NCBI RefSeq assembly: GCF_014651595.1
Contig: NZ_BMXE01000001.1
Location: 868,001-932,000, forward strand
Reading direction: 5' to 3'
DNA from: Pseudovibrio japonicus
GTDB taxonomy: Bacteria > Pseudomonadota > Alphaproteobacteria > Rhizobiales > Stappiaceae
DNA length: 64,000 nucleotides
This document shows positions 9,576 to 17,833 of the stretch, one piece after another; positions within the stretch are counted from its first letter, which is position 1; each line of letters begins with the position of its first letter. The translations under genes and the position numbers were made by a program. The notes under the pieces were generated by a model, which saw only the letters and a program-made list of their open reading frames with translations, did not search any database and was not told where the DNA came from.

Positions 9576-9797
9576 ATGAACCGTTTTGAACAACCGCGCG
9601 TTCCAACAGAAGCACGTATCCGCTACATGGATGGTGATTATCAGGTGAAATCACCCGGTAACTTCGTAAAGTGTGCGATCACTGGCAAAACGATCATGCT
9701 TGAAGAGCTCAAGTACTGGAGTGTATCGCGTCAGGAAGCTTATGTGGACGCGGAAGCTGCCCTCAAAGCCTATGAGAACAACGGGCAGATGGCTTAA
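9576..9797 (+). CDS. DUF2093 domain-containing protein
   Basis: This 73-residue soluble protein contains the ARIRYMDGDYQV, GNFVKCAITGK and ELKYWSV(S/D)RQEAY segments typical of DUF2093, a small alphaproteobacterial family of unknown function. The cysteine in VKCAITGK and the YWSV motif are the most conserved points I recall. The last bases are shared with lpxK, which ends on the opposite strand in the same TTAA. This gene is commonly found next to lpxK in related genomes, which hints at an envelope link but proves nothing. Confidence 0.8.
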   Translation: MNRFEQPRVPTEARIRYMDGDYQVKSPGNFVKCAITGKTIMLEELKYWSVSRQEAYVDAEAALKAYENNGQMA

Positions 9798-10807
9798 GCC
9801 TTCACCGTTTCAAGCACATGTGTCAGGCGCTCGAGCAGAGCGTCTGGATCCGCGATCTTCATTTCCACTTCAAGAACACTTGCCACATTTGCAAGCCTTG
9901 ATATGGACTGCTCTTCGCGGCCATTGAGGCGTACGTAATCCTTGGTGGTGGTGATTGGCAGCAGGTCTTGTTCCTCTGCAACACGCAGGATCAGGCGCGC
10001 ATCATCCTTGGTGAAATAGTGATGATCCGGGAAGGCCATGGTTTCCACGACTGTTGCTCCGGCCTCCTTCAGACTGGCGAAGAGTTTTTCCGGCCGTCCA
10101 ATACCTGCAAACGCCAAAACACGTTCTCCTTCCAGAGCATCTGCTGAGACAGGCCGGATTGCTGCGTGCATCAGATCAATACCAGCTTTTTGAGCTTGCT
10201 CTTGCTGCTTAGCACTCGCCTCTCCGTCCCCGACCACCATCAACAGACCAACCCGCTGCAACTGCTTTTTAAAGGGCATCCTCAAAGGACCTGCGGGAAT
10301 GCACCTGGAATTGCCAACACCGGTCTTGGCGTCCAGCAGGACGATGGAGAAATCCTTGTGCAGGGACGGGTTCTGGAAGCCATCATCCATGATGATGACA
10401 GAGATGTCCTGCTGCTCCAGTAGTTTAGCGCCAGCTGTGCGGTCAGCGGAGATCACTGTCGGGCCGCGGCGTGCAAGCAATAGGGCCTCGTCACCAACTT
10501 CCATGGCGGCATGTTTGGCCGGTTCAACAAGCAGCGGGCCTTTGTGGGTTCCTCCATACCCGCGCAGGAGAAAGCCGGGTTTATGCCCTGCATCCTTCAG
10601 CAGTGTGTTCAGCGCGAGCGCAAAAGGCGTTTTGCCGGTACCGCCGGCAGTGAAATTGCCGATGCAGATGACAGGCTTGCGTGCTTTGTACCTTGGGATG
10701 TATTTGAAGCGCCTCGTTGCCAAGTAGCCATAAAGGGCGCCAAATGGGCTCAGAAGTCTGGATTGCCATGTTCCGTCTTGAGTCCACCAGAAGTCAGGAG
10801 CGTTCAT
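9794..10807 (-). CDS. lpxK: Tetraacyldisaccharide 4'-kinase LpxK
   Basis: The 337-residue enzyme phosphorylates the 4' position of the lipid A precursor (disaccharide 1-phosphate), the sixth step of the Raetz pathway, at the cytoplasmic face of the inner membrane. The N terminus has a membrane-associated helix, followed by the P-loop in GNFTAGGTGKTPFAL (about residues 51-65). Further on is the conserved MDDGFQNP motif, which carries the catalytic Asp pair. Length is normal. It starts three bases after the waaA stop, so the two are translationally linked at the end of a leftward envelope operon. Confidence 0.95.
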   Translation of the reverse strand: MNAPDFWWTQDGTWQSRLLSPFGALYGYLATRRFKYIPRYKARKPVICIGNFTAGGTGKTPFALALNTLLKDAGHKPGFLLRGYGGTHKGPLLVEPAKHAAMEVGDEALLLARRGPTVISADRTAGAKLLEQQDISVIIMDDGFQNPSLHKDFSIVLLDAKTGVGNSRCIPAGPLRMPFKKQLQRVGLLMVVGDGEASAKQQEQAQKAGIDLMHAAIRPVSADALEGERVLAFAGIGRPEKLFASLKEAGATVVETMAFPDHHYFTKDDARLILRVAEEQDLLPITTTKDYVRLNGREEQSISRLANVASVLEVEMKIADPDALLERLTHVLETVKA

Positions 10808-10810
10808 GGA

Positions 10811-12100
10811 TCACTCCTCCCCGACTTCAGCGCGGGCTACGGGCAGATATTGCTGCAGCTCAAGCTGGGTAGCGGCCAGTGCCCCACGACCGGATTCCAC
10901 TAGCGCTTTTGCAGCATCGGCGCGTTTTTGAACTTCATCTGGATTAATCAGCAAGGTTTCAATCTGAGCTGCAAGCTCCGCGGCATTGTGCACTAGAAGT
11001 ACGCCGCCTTCTTTCGCGAAATGGCGATAGATCCATGCAAAGTTATGGGTGTGAACACCAGAGAGAATTGCACAGCCGACCTGAGCTGGTTCCAGAAGGT
11101 TGTGCCCGCCAACCGCGGTGAAGGAGCCACCCATGAACACAATTGGTGCCACGCGGTAGAACAATCCCAGCTCGCCAAGCGTATCGGCGATATAGATGTC
11201 GGTGGTGTTGGTCAGGGCTTCATTTTTGGAGCGTTGCGCGCAAACAAGCCCCATTTGCTCCAACTCACTGCGGATTTCCTTAGCGCGGACTGGATGTCTG
11301 GGGACTATGATTGTGAGTAGGCGATCGAATTTCTGCTTCAGCTCTTTGTGAGCCTTGGCAATCTCTGCCTCTTCCTCCGGGTGGGTGCTGGCTGCCAGCC
11401 ATCTTGGGCGCCCTTCGAGCTGATTTTTGAAAGCAGCGAGTTCTAACGGATCACAGCTCGGGATGTTACCGTCGAATTTGATGTTGCCTGTGGCCCTGAC
11501 ACGCACAGCGCCCAGTTGCTTGAACCGTAGTGCATCCTCATCAGACTGTGCCAAAACACAATCAACGGTTCCGAATACAGAGCGTGCGAAAGACGGCACT
11601 CGGTTCCAGTTTGCATAAGAGCTTTCGGACATGCGTCCGTTGACGATAATCAACGGGATCTGGCGCTTTTCCAGCTCGTGGAATGTTGCGGGCCAGATTT
11701 CGGATTCCACCGTGATCGCCAGACACGGGGTCCAGTGGTTCAAAAATCGTTTGATGTTGCCACGGGTGTCGTAGGGCAGAAATTGGTGGATCACACCGTC
11801 AGGGGCTGACGCTTCAACAACCTGCGCGGACGTTAATGTGGCTGTTGTCAAAAGGACTTTTGAACCAGCATCGACCACTTGCTGTGCCAGTGGCAGGACG
11901 GCATTGGCCTCTCCCACACTTGCAGCATGAATCCAGATCAGATTTCCGGCAGGACGTGCTTTGGAGGAGACCCCGAACCGTTCGCCCTTGCGGCTTTGAT
12001 CTTCTTTGCCCTGGCGCGCGCGTAGCTTGTACAAACCAACAAGCAGCGGCGCAGCCAGACGACCGAGACCCTGATAGACTCTGAAGATCACTGAACTCAT
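10811..12100 (-). CDS. waaA: 3-deoxy-D-manno-octulosonic acid (Kdo) transferase WaaA
   Basis: The 429-residue protein is a GT-B fold glycosyltransferase that adds Kdo from CMP-Kdo to the lipid A precursor. It has an N-terminal membrane anchor (residues 1-25) and the family signature IWIHAASVGEANAVLPL near residue 54. The acceptor-side catalytic Glu lies in that GEA motif. The C-terminal CMP-Kdo binding half contains FMGGSF and GHNLLEPAQ. Placement between a DUF374 acyltransferase-like gene and lpxK is the usual rhizobial lipid A cluster. Whether it adds one or two Kdo residues cannot be told from sequence. Confidence 0.95.
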   Translation of the reverse strand: MSSVIFRVYQGLGRLAAPLLVGLYKLRARQGKEDQSRKGERFGVSSKARPAGNLIWIHAASVGEANAVLPLAQQVVDAGSKVLLTTATLTSAQVVEASAPDGVIHQFLPYDTRGNIKRFLNHWTPCLAITVESEIWPATFHELEKRQIPLIIVNGRMSESSYANWNRVPSFARSVFGTVDCVLAQSDEDALRFKQLGAVRVRATGNIKFDGNIPSCDPLELAAFKNQLEGRPRWLAASTHPEEEAEIAKAHKELKQKFDRLLTIIVPRHPVRAKEIRSELEQMGLVCAQRSKNEALTNTTDIYIADTLGELGLFYRVAPIVFMGGSFTAVGGHNLLEPAQVGCAILSGVHTHNFAWIYRHFAKEGGVLLVHNAAELAAQIETLLINPDEVQKRADAAKALVESGRGALAATQLELQQYLPVARAEVGEE

Positions 12101-12121
12101 GGGACCCAGTTCTGCCAGTGT

Positions 12122-12847
12122 TTATTTTTTGCCTGATTTGGCGACTGCGTAAGCTCTTTCAGTCACTTCGTTCATCCGGTCTTCCAGAAGCTGACGAAGT
12201 TCCTCAAGCTTTTCATCGTCCGCATCAGGCGGTACTGTTATAAAATCACCTAAACATACCGCAATCCGGCTGAACGGCAAATTGATAGAAGCCCTATCCC
12301 AAGTATCAAGGTCATAATGACGACTCGTGGCGACTGCTGACGGTAGAATTGGCCGACCGGAGTGCTTGGCCAGCTGAATAATCCCTTTTCCGACCTTGCG
12401 CGCAGGACCTTTTGGAACATCTGCGGTCAGTGCGACGCAGGCGCCTTCTTTGAGTGCCCGCATCGCTTCCATGAACCCGCGCATGCCTCCACGCTTTCTA
12501 ATCTGTGAGGCACGTTGCGCACCGGAGGCGCGGATCAGACCGATCCCCAGTTTCTTTACGCAGATTGCCTGCATGTCACCATCGGCACTGCGGGAAATCA
12601 TCACCCGCACATCCCAGCCTTTGGGGACGCCAAAGGGGCACATGAAATGCTGACCGTGCCACATAGACACGATGTACGGAACCTGATCCTTGGTGTCCTG
12701 AACGTAATTAGGAGGGTCCTGCGTGAAACTACTCGTTTTACGCACAAGAAGCAGGTAATACGCCATGGCATAACCCACCAGCTTAATTACAAGCGGGTTT
12801 TTGCCGAGTTTTTTCAACATTTCATAGGCCCATATTGTCGCGGGCAT
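12122..12847 (-). CDS. DUF374 lysophospholipid acyltransferase family protein
   Basis: The 241-residue membrane-associated protein belongs to the DUF374 branch of the LPLAT acyltransferase superfamily. It has a hydrophobic N-terminal helix, a WHGQHFM segment that may correspond to the HX4D-like active site region, and SRSADGDMQA followed by LTADVPKGPARKVG, both conserved in this family. The gene sits between DUF4170 and waaA in a lipid A cluster, which suggests a role in lipid A or phospholipid acylation, but the reaction is not established. An internal ATG at 12823 is an alternative start; neither has a clear Shine-Dalgarno sequence. Confidence 0.8.
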   Translation of the reverse strand: MPATIWAYEMLKKLGKNPLVIKLVGYAMAYYLLLVRKTSSFTQDPPNYVQDTKDQVPYIVSMWHGQHFMCPFGVPKGWDVRVMISRSADGDMQAICVKKLGIGLIRASGAQRASQIRKRGGMRGFMEAMRALKEGACVALTADVPKGPARKVGKGIIQLAKHSGRPILPSAVATSRHYDLDTWDRASINLPFSRIAVCLGDFITVPPDADDEKLEELRQLLEDRMNEVTERAYAVAKSGKK

Positions 12848-12868
12848 AGCCGCCGAGAGGCGCAGTAC

Positions 12869-13111
12869 TTACTTGTTTTCTGAGCAAGGATCAAGCAAGC
12901 GGTGCATGTGCACGATAAAGTACCGCATCAGAGCATTATCAACGGTGCCTTGTGCCTTTGCTTTCCACGCAGCATGTGCTTCTGCATAGTTCGGGTAAAT
13001 CCCTACAATGTCCAGATCTTTAAGATCCTTGAAGCGAACATTGCTGATATCTTCTAATTCGCCACCAAACACGAGATGAAGTAGCTGTTGATTTTCTTCT
13101 TGAGCACTCAT
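12869..13111 (-). CDS. DUF4170 domain-containing protein
   Basis: This 80-residue soluble protein matches DUF4170, a small alphaproteobacterial family. Recognisable segments are LHLVFGGEL near the start, DIVGIYPNYAEAHAAWKAKA in the middle and DNALMRYFIVHMHRLLDP at the end. Function is unknown. It lies in the leftward envelope cluster between the cysQ-like gene and DUF374, an arrangement repeated in related genomes, so it may have an accessory role in lipid A synthesis. This is context only. Confidence 0.8.
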   Translation of the reverse strand: MSAQEENQQLLHLVFGGELEDISNVRFKDLKDLDIVGIYPNYAEAHAAWKAKAQGTVDNALMRYFIVHMHRLLDPCSENK

Positions 13112-13161
13112 GGTGTTCGCTCACCTTCTTCACAAACAGTCCGACCGGAACCCGATAGGGA

Positions 13162-13956
13162 TTAGCCCCCTACGGAGATTCCCTGAAGCCTTTTAAACAA
13201 TTTGGCAGAAGATGCCACTAGTCCGGGGTGATTTGTTTTCGTTTTATTGTAGTAGAGCGTTGATCCGGACAGGTCTACCAATTGGCCACCTGCCTCGCTG
13301 ATTATTAAATCCGCTGCGGCAAGATCCCAGTCCCGCGCTCTGGCACGTGCCAGACCGGCGTCCAATTTCCCACAGGCGACCAGTGCAAAACGATAGGCCA
13401 ATGAGCCCAGATAAGGGCTAAAGCGAATCTGCTCACGCTTTACGCCTTCCTTTCCAAGAAAGCTGGTGGGGCCTGCAATGTACGCTCCGGTCACGTCTGA
13501 GCGATCTGAAATAGCAATTTTTTCCTGATTAAGGAAACTTCCTCCACCCTTTTGCGCTGTGTAGAGCTCATCGCGAACAGGGCAAAAAATTACACCGACA
13601 GTCGGGCGACCATTTTTCACCACCGCTAATGAAAGGCACCATTCATCGCGACCATTCAAAAACGCACGTGTTCCGTCAATTGGATCAATGATAAACACCG
13701 TTTCATGGTCCTTACGTGTGAGATCATCCTCGGTTTCTTCGGAGAGCCAGCCGTATTCGGGGCGTGCGTTGCGCAGCTTGGAGGCAAGGAACTGATCGAC
13801 TTCGATATCTGCCACTGACACCGGGGTGTCGCCTTCTTTGGTCCAGCTTTTTGGTGAGTTTCCAAAATAAGACAGAGCGATCTTGGCGCCCTGTTGAGCT
13901 GCTGCTACCAGCAGCTCCAGGTCTTCTTGCAGGCTATATGTATTAGCTTCCGGCAA
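13162..13956 (-). CDS. Inositol monophosphatase family protein, CysQ-like 3'(2'),5'-bisphosphate nucleotidase
   Basis: The 264-residue protein has the three metal/phosphate motifs of the Li+-sensitive phosphatase superfamily: GWLSEETEDD, then IIDPIDGTRAFLNG, and near the C terminus WDLAAADLIISEAGG. Within the superfamily it is closest to the CysQ group, which hydrolyses 3'-phosphoadenosine 5'-phosphate from sulfate assimilation. An inositol or sugar phosphatase role cannot be excluded. Its start overlaps the end of pmbA by 14 bases, so translation is coupled. The association with pmbA and lipid A genes is conserved in alphaproteobacteria. Confidence 0.85.
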   Translation of the reverse strand: MPEANTYSLQEDLELLVAAAQQGAKIALSYFGNSPKSWTKEGDTPVSVADIEVDQFLASKLRNARPEYGWLSEETEDDLTRKDHETVFIIDPIDGTRAFLNGRDEWCLSLAVVKNGRPTVGVIFCPVRDELYTAQKGGGSFLNQEKIAISDRSDVTGAYIAGPTSFLGKEGVKREQIRFSPYLGSLAYRFALVACGKLDAGLARARARDWDLAAADLIISEAGGQLVDLSGSTLYYNKTKTNHPGLVASSAKLFKRLQGISVGG

Positions 13957-15286
13957 TCGTCAGTCCTTCGATAACCACGGTTGGTGTAGCCACTGCGTAT
14001 CGCTCATCCAGATCAGATGCGGGGGTCAGATTCAGGAACATGTCCTTGAGGTTGCCTGCAATGGTGATTTCGCTAACCGGGTAGGCAATTTCGCCGTTCT
14101 CGACCCAGTAGCCGGAGGCACCACGGGAGTAGTCACCTGTTACACCATTTGCTCCGTGACCGATCAGATCGGTTACCAGCAGACCTTCGCCGATATCCTT
14201 CAAGATCTCTTCAGGTGTTTTCTCTCCGGCGTGAAGGGTCAGGTTGGTTGCGCCTGGCGAGGTGGTTGATCCGGACCGGCGCGCGCGGCCATTGGAGGAC
14301 AGGCCGAGTTCTCGGGCGGAGTATCCATCCAGGAACCAATGACCCAAGATACCATCCTCAATCATGTTGAGGTACTCGGCACCAGTGCCCTCCGCATCAA
14401 ACGGCGCGGTTCCACCGCCACGGGCTTTGAAGGGATCGTCGGAGATGGTGATCCCATTGCCAAACACCTGCTTGCCCATTTTGTCTTTTAGGAAGCTTGT
14501 ACCACGGGCAATGGATGCGCCGTTGATTGCACCGGCAAAGTGGCCAAGCAAGGAGCGTGCGGTGCGAGGTTCATAAACCACTGGTGCCTTGCGGGTCTCT
14601 AGTTGGCGTGGATTGAGGCGGCGTACTGTGCGTTCACCGGCAAGCCGACCCACTTCTTCCGCCGACATCAGGTCATCCCAGTAGGTTCGGGAATCGAATT
14701 CGTAATCGCGCTCCATGCCGGTGCCCTCCCCGGCAATAGCCGTCATGGAGAACCCGGAGCGGGAGCGCTGGTAGGCACCAACAAAGCCGTGACTTGTGGC
14801 AAGCACAATACCAGAGAGGCCCCAGCTTGCCCCGGCTCCACCAGACTTGGAGACGCCGTCCACGGCCATTGCCGCAGCTTCAGCTTCCAGCGCTGTTCTG
14901 GTCAACTCATCTGCGCTAACGTCGCGCGGATCAATCAGGTCCAGCTGAGGGATCTCATTCAGGAGGCGTTCTGGCTCAGCAAGACCGGCATATGGGTCTT
15001 CCGGTGTGACTTTCGCCATTTCAACCGCACGGGCCGCAAGTTCAGCTGGATCATCGCTTGCGTTGGAAGAGATGCTGGCAACTTGCTTGCCGAGGAATAC
15101 GCGCAATGTGACTTCGTTGCCCTCTGCACGATCAGTGCCTTCTACCTTGCCTTCGCGCACGGACGCAGACAATGACATGCCCGTGACTGCTATCGCATCA
15201 GCAGCATCGGCGCCCGCTGCTTTTGCGGCTTCCACCAAGCTTAGTGCCTGCTCTTCAAGCTTCGGGTTGGCAATAGCATCAGACAT
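13943..15286 (-). CDS. pmbA: Metalloprotease accessory subunit PmbA/TldE
   Basis: The 447-residue protein is the zinc-less partner of TldD in the TldD/TldE protease. It lacks the HExxxH motif of TldD but keeps the fold-specific segments, including GTSFLKDKMGKQVFG and LVTDLIGHGANGVTGDYSRG. A longer reading frame to 15430 exists, but the ATG at 15286 is preceded by AGGAGG at ideal distance and opens with MSDAIANPKLEEQAL, like homologues, so I take it as the start. It heads the leftward run pmbA-cysQ-DUF4170-DUF374-waaA-lpxK. Confidence 0.93.
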   Translation of the reverse strand: MSDAIANPKLEEQALSLVEAAKAAGADAADAIAVTGMSLSASVREGKVEGTDRAEGNEVTLRVFLGKQVASISSNASDDPAELAARAVEMAKVTPEDPYAGLAEPERLLNEIPQLDLIDPRDVSADELTRTALEAEAAAMAVDGVSKSGGAGASWGLSGIVLATSHGFVGAYQRSRSGFSMTAIAGEGTGMERDYEFDSRTYWDDLMSAEEVGRLAGERTVRRLNPRQLETRKAPVVYEPRTARSLLGHFAGAINGASIARGTSFLKDKMGKQVFGNGITISDDPFKARGGGTAPFDAEGTGAEYLNMIEDGILGHWFLDGYSARELGLSSNGRARRSGSTTSPGATNLTLHAGEKTPEEILKDIGEGLLVTDLIGHGANGVTGDYSRGASGYWVENGEIAYPVSEITIAGNLKDMFLNLTPASDLDERYAVATPTVVIEGLTIAGS

Positions 15287-15604
15287 TCGCACGGACCTCC
15301 TGTTGTCTTGCCCTTTGTGTTTAGGGGGTGCCTGTCTTGAGAGCAAGTATACCCGCCAAGAATCGCAGGGCTGTACGCAGAAATTGCAGTGCTTGGACTG
15401 ATCGAACGTGACCGACAAATGCGCCCGCATAATGATAGTTAGAATTTTATCTAGTTCAGCAGAGATTCGCTAAGCCTTTTAAAAAACTGGGTTTCTTAAC
15501 CATTCGAGTTAAGAAGTTACGCAGATTTTACACTGTATTTTTCATCTAGTTTAAAGAGAAAATGACTTGAAACTTTCGCATTTTGTGGAGGGAGGGGCAG
15601 TTCC
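15287..15604 (+). other. Intergenic region between pmbA and DUF6101 genes
   Basis: This 318-base divergent gap is AT-rich in its right half. It holds the inverted repeat TTCTTAAC-N7-GTTAAGAA at 15493-15515, a perfect 8-base dyad that could be an operator for either neighbour. No reading frame here looks coding. Confidence 0.5.
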
Positions 15605-16213
15605 GTGATCAACTACAAATCGCAGTTTCCGGGAGATGCGAGTAACGACAACCGCCTTAATCGTGTGCGTATGTCTTTGCCGTTTCGCATGCAAGCGAAC
15701 CTGCCTGATGATCTTCTTGAAACTCCGGGTGTTAACAGGTCGGATATCCGCATTGATGCGGACAAGGTCCTGATCCGCCGGGACATGGGCGGACTTCCGC
15801 TCACCCTAACGGTGCCGCTAGGCTCTTATTCAGGTATCGCCGCCAAGGTGAGCGTAAATGAAATGAGTGGTGAACTTGATTATCAGATCATTTTGCTACA
15901 CCGCGACCATGCCTTGAGTATCCCCCTTTATCTGAATACAGATATGGATCTCACGGCAGATCACTGGGAGGCGTGGTCAAATGCGCTCGCGCTTCCGCTG
16001 TTGACCCTAGACGACGATGGTACCTGCAAGCTGGCCCGCCTTGGGCTGAGCGCTTGCTCTCAAGGCGAGGCGCTACCACGCAGAAAGCTGCGTGCGCTTA
16101 CAGAACGGCGCCCGCGTTTTCTTGTTGTGCGCAAAACAGGTAAGCCGACACCCTTGCAAAAATTTCTTGCCAGCTCCCGTCGCTTCACATCCTTGCGGCG
16201 CCGGAATACCTAA
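15605..16213 (+). CDS. DUF6101 family protein
   Basis: The 202-residue protein, between pmbA and ubiA, fits the alphaproteobacterial DUF6101 family as I know it from the same neighbourhood in other genomes. It has an N-terminal MSLPFRMQANLP segment, a beta-rich centre with KVLIRRDMGGLPLTLTVPL, a middle part mentioning amino-acid pattern LYLNTDMDLTADHW, and a basic C terminus (FLVVRKTGKP). There is no signal peptide or transmembrane segment. Function is unknown. Its stop codon overlaps the ubiA stop on the other strand. The family call rests on context as much as on motifs. Confidence 0.65.
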   Translation: MINYKSQFPGDASNDNRLNRVRMSLPFRMQANLPDDLLETPGVNRSDIRIDADKVLIRRDMGGLPLTLTVPLGSYSGIAAKVSVNEMSGELDYQIILLHRDHALSIPLYLNTDMDLTADHWEAWSNALALPLLTLDDDGTCKLARLGLSACSQGEALPRRKLRALTERRPRFLVVRKTGKPTPLQKFLASSRRFTSLRRRNT

Positions 16214-17154
16214 ATGTAGTAGGTGGCGAGGCCATCCAGAACCAGTCCAACAAACAGGATCAGGCCGAAGGTGGAGTTTGACTTGAAGAGTTCAAGGCAC
16301 TGATCGCCATCATCGATATCAAGAGTGCGGATCTGCTTGAGCAAATGGAAGGCGCCAAGCGCCAGTCCCGCATAGGCAAGTGGACCGCTGCCTGCAAGCA
16401 TGAAGGCACCAGCAAACAGAAGCACGGTTGCCCCATAAAGTATGACCAGTGCCTGACGGGTTTTTTCGCCAAACAAACGCGCCGTTGAGCGCACGCCGAC
16501 CAGAGCGTCGTCCTCTTTGTCCTGATGGGCGTAAATGGTGTCGTAGCCAATTGTCCAGAGGATACCGCCGCAATAGAGGAGCACTGGCGTTAGTGACAGG
16601 CTGCCAAAGACTGCGGCCCAGCCCATCAAAGCACCCCAGGAGAACGCCAGACCCAGCACTAACTGTGGCCAGTCGGTGATGCGCTTCATAAACGGATACG
16701 CAGCTACAATCACAAGCGAAGAGATGCCCAAGATAATCGTGAAGGTGTTGAACTGCAGCAGCACAACAAACCCCACAAGCGCCTGCAACACCATAAAGAC
16801 CTTGGCTTGTCTACTGGTGACCTGACCTGATGGAATCGGGCGTGAACGAGTACGCTCGACCTTGTCATCAATGTCCTTGTCGACAAGGTCGTTATAAGTG
16901 CAGCCAGCACCGCGCATTGCCACTGCGCCAATAAACATCAGCACCGCGTACCAGATATTGAGGATCGCAGAGCCTGCCACATTGGAGGCAAGCGCCAGAG
17001 ACCACAGACACGGCCACATGAGCAGGTACCAGCCGATTGGCCGCTCCCACCTTGCCAGACGGGCAAAGGGGCGCAGTCCCGCAGGCAGGCGCGTATCAAC
17101 CCAATGACGCTTTACCGCATCTGCAACTGGTCCAGTGTCTTTGGTCTTGAACAT
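16210..17154 (-). CDS. ubiA: 4-hydroxybenzoate polyprenyltransferase UbiA
   Basis: The 314-residue integral membrane enzyme attaches a polyprenyl chain to 4-hydroxybenzoate in ubiquinone synthesis. Both Asp-rich metal-diphosphate motifs are visible: NDLVDKDIDDKVERTRSRP (NDxxDxxxD) and YAHQDKEDDALVGVRSTA. Eight to nine hydrophobic segments follow the UbiA pattern. The open frame extends to 17283, but the ATG at 17154 has GAGGTGGTA directly upstream and gives the expected N terminus, so I choose it. Confidence 0.94.
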   Translation of the reverse strand: MFKTKDTGPVADAVKRHWVDTRLPAGLRPFARLARWERPIGWYLLMWPCLWSLALASNVAGSAILNIWYAVLMFIGAVAMRGAGCTYNDLVDKDIDDKVERTRSRPIPSGQVTSRQAKVFMVLQALVGFVVLLQFNTFTIILGISSLVIVAAYPFMKRITDWPQLVLGLAFSWGALMGWAAVFGSLSLTPVLLYCGGILWTIGYDTIYAHQDKEDDALVGVRSTARLFGEKTRQALVILYGATVLLFAGAFMLAGSGPLAYAGLALGAFHLLKQIRTLDIDDGDQCLELFKSNSTFGLILFVGLVLDGLATYYI

Positions 17155-17224
17155 TACCACCTCACCGTTGTTCTGAAGCTTGGCTGCGTTCATTCGCATT
17201 TTCGCCGCTGGCTCCAGACTGGCT

Positions 17225-17713
17225 CTAGAAACTGAGAGGAAATTCCTCCTCATATGGAATTGTCTTTTCCAACAGATCGACACTTTGCGTCAAGAAGCCA
17301 AACTCCTCGAAGAACCGTTTTCTGGTCTTGCCCTCCGGTCTCTTCAAAGAAACTTCCATTTTCACCACGGATTTGCGTGCCAGATCGTCCTCCAGTTCGT
17401 GTAGGACCGAGGGTAAAAGCCGTTCAATCCCCTCCACGGGAGCGAGCGCTACCTGTTCAATGAAGCCAACTTTGCCCCCTGCCCGCACGCTATAACGATA
17501 GCTCACAAGGACAAAGCCGCAGCTTTTTCTTCCACTCCTGATCAACCATGCTTGCCCGGCGCTTGGGTCAACCAACAGACGACGGGCGGTTTCTTCCAGT
17601 GAGTGGACCGGCTCAGAGAGCGTGTCCTGCTCCCCCCACTTTGCGAGCAGCCCGAAGAACTCATTCATGAACATTGGGGTGATCAGCAAGAGTTCTACTG
17701 ATGGACGGGGCAT
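17225..17713 (-). CDS. GNAT-like acetyltransferase domain protein
   Basis: The 162-residue soluble protein looks like a GNAT-fold N-acetyltransferase. It has an N-terminal helix pair, then CGFVLVSYRYSVRAGGKVGFIEQVALAP, which resembles the beta4-beta5 region, followed by a segment in the acetyl-CoA site, and SLKRPEGKTRKRFFEEFGF, which resembles the final helix and strand with the usual GF. The acetyl-CoA P-loop (Q/RxxGxG/A) is not clear, so catalytic activity is uncertain. It is a single gene between ubiA and purD. Confidence 0.55.
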   Translation of the reverse strand: MPRPSVELLLITPMFMNEFFGLLAKWGEQDTLSEPVHSLEETARRLLVDPSAGQAWLIRSGRKSCGFVLVSYRYSVRAGGKVGFIEQVALAPVEGIERLLPSVLHELEDDLARKSVVKMEVSLKRPEGKTRKRFFEEFGFLTQSVDLLEKTIPYEEEFPLSF

Positions 17714-17833
17714 TTTGGTCTCTCCGGGGCGGTTGTTCGTTTACTGTCAGGGTGACTCATGTTACAGGCTGCATCACACTCTAGACGCACAACCTGGGAA
17801 CCTGTTCCCTTCTTATTTTCAGGGTCTACTTCA

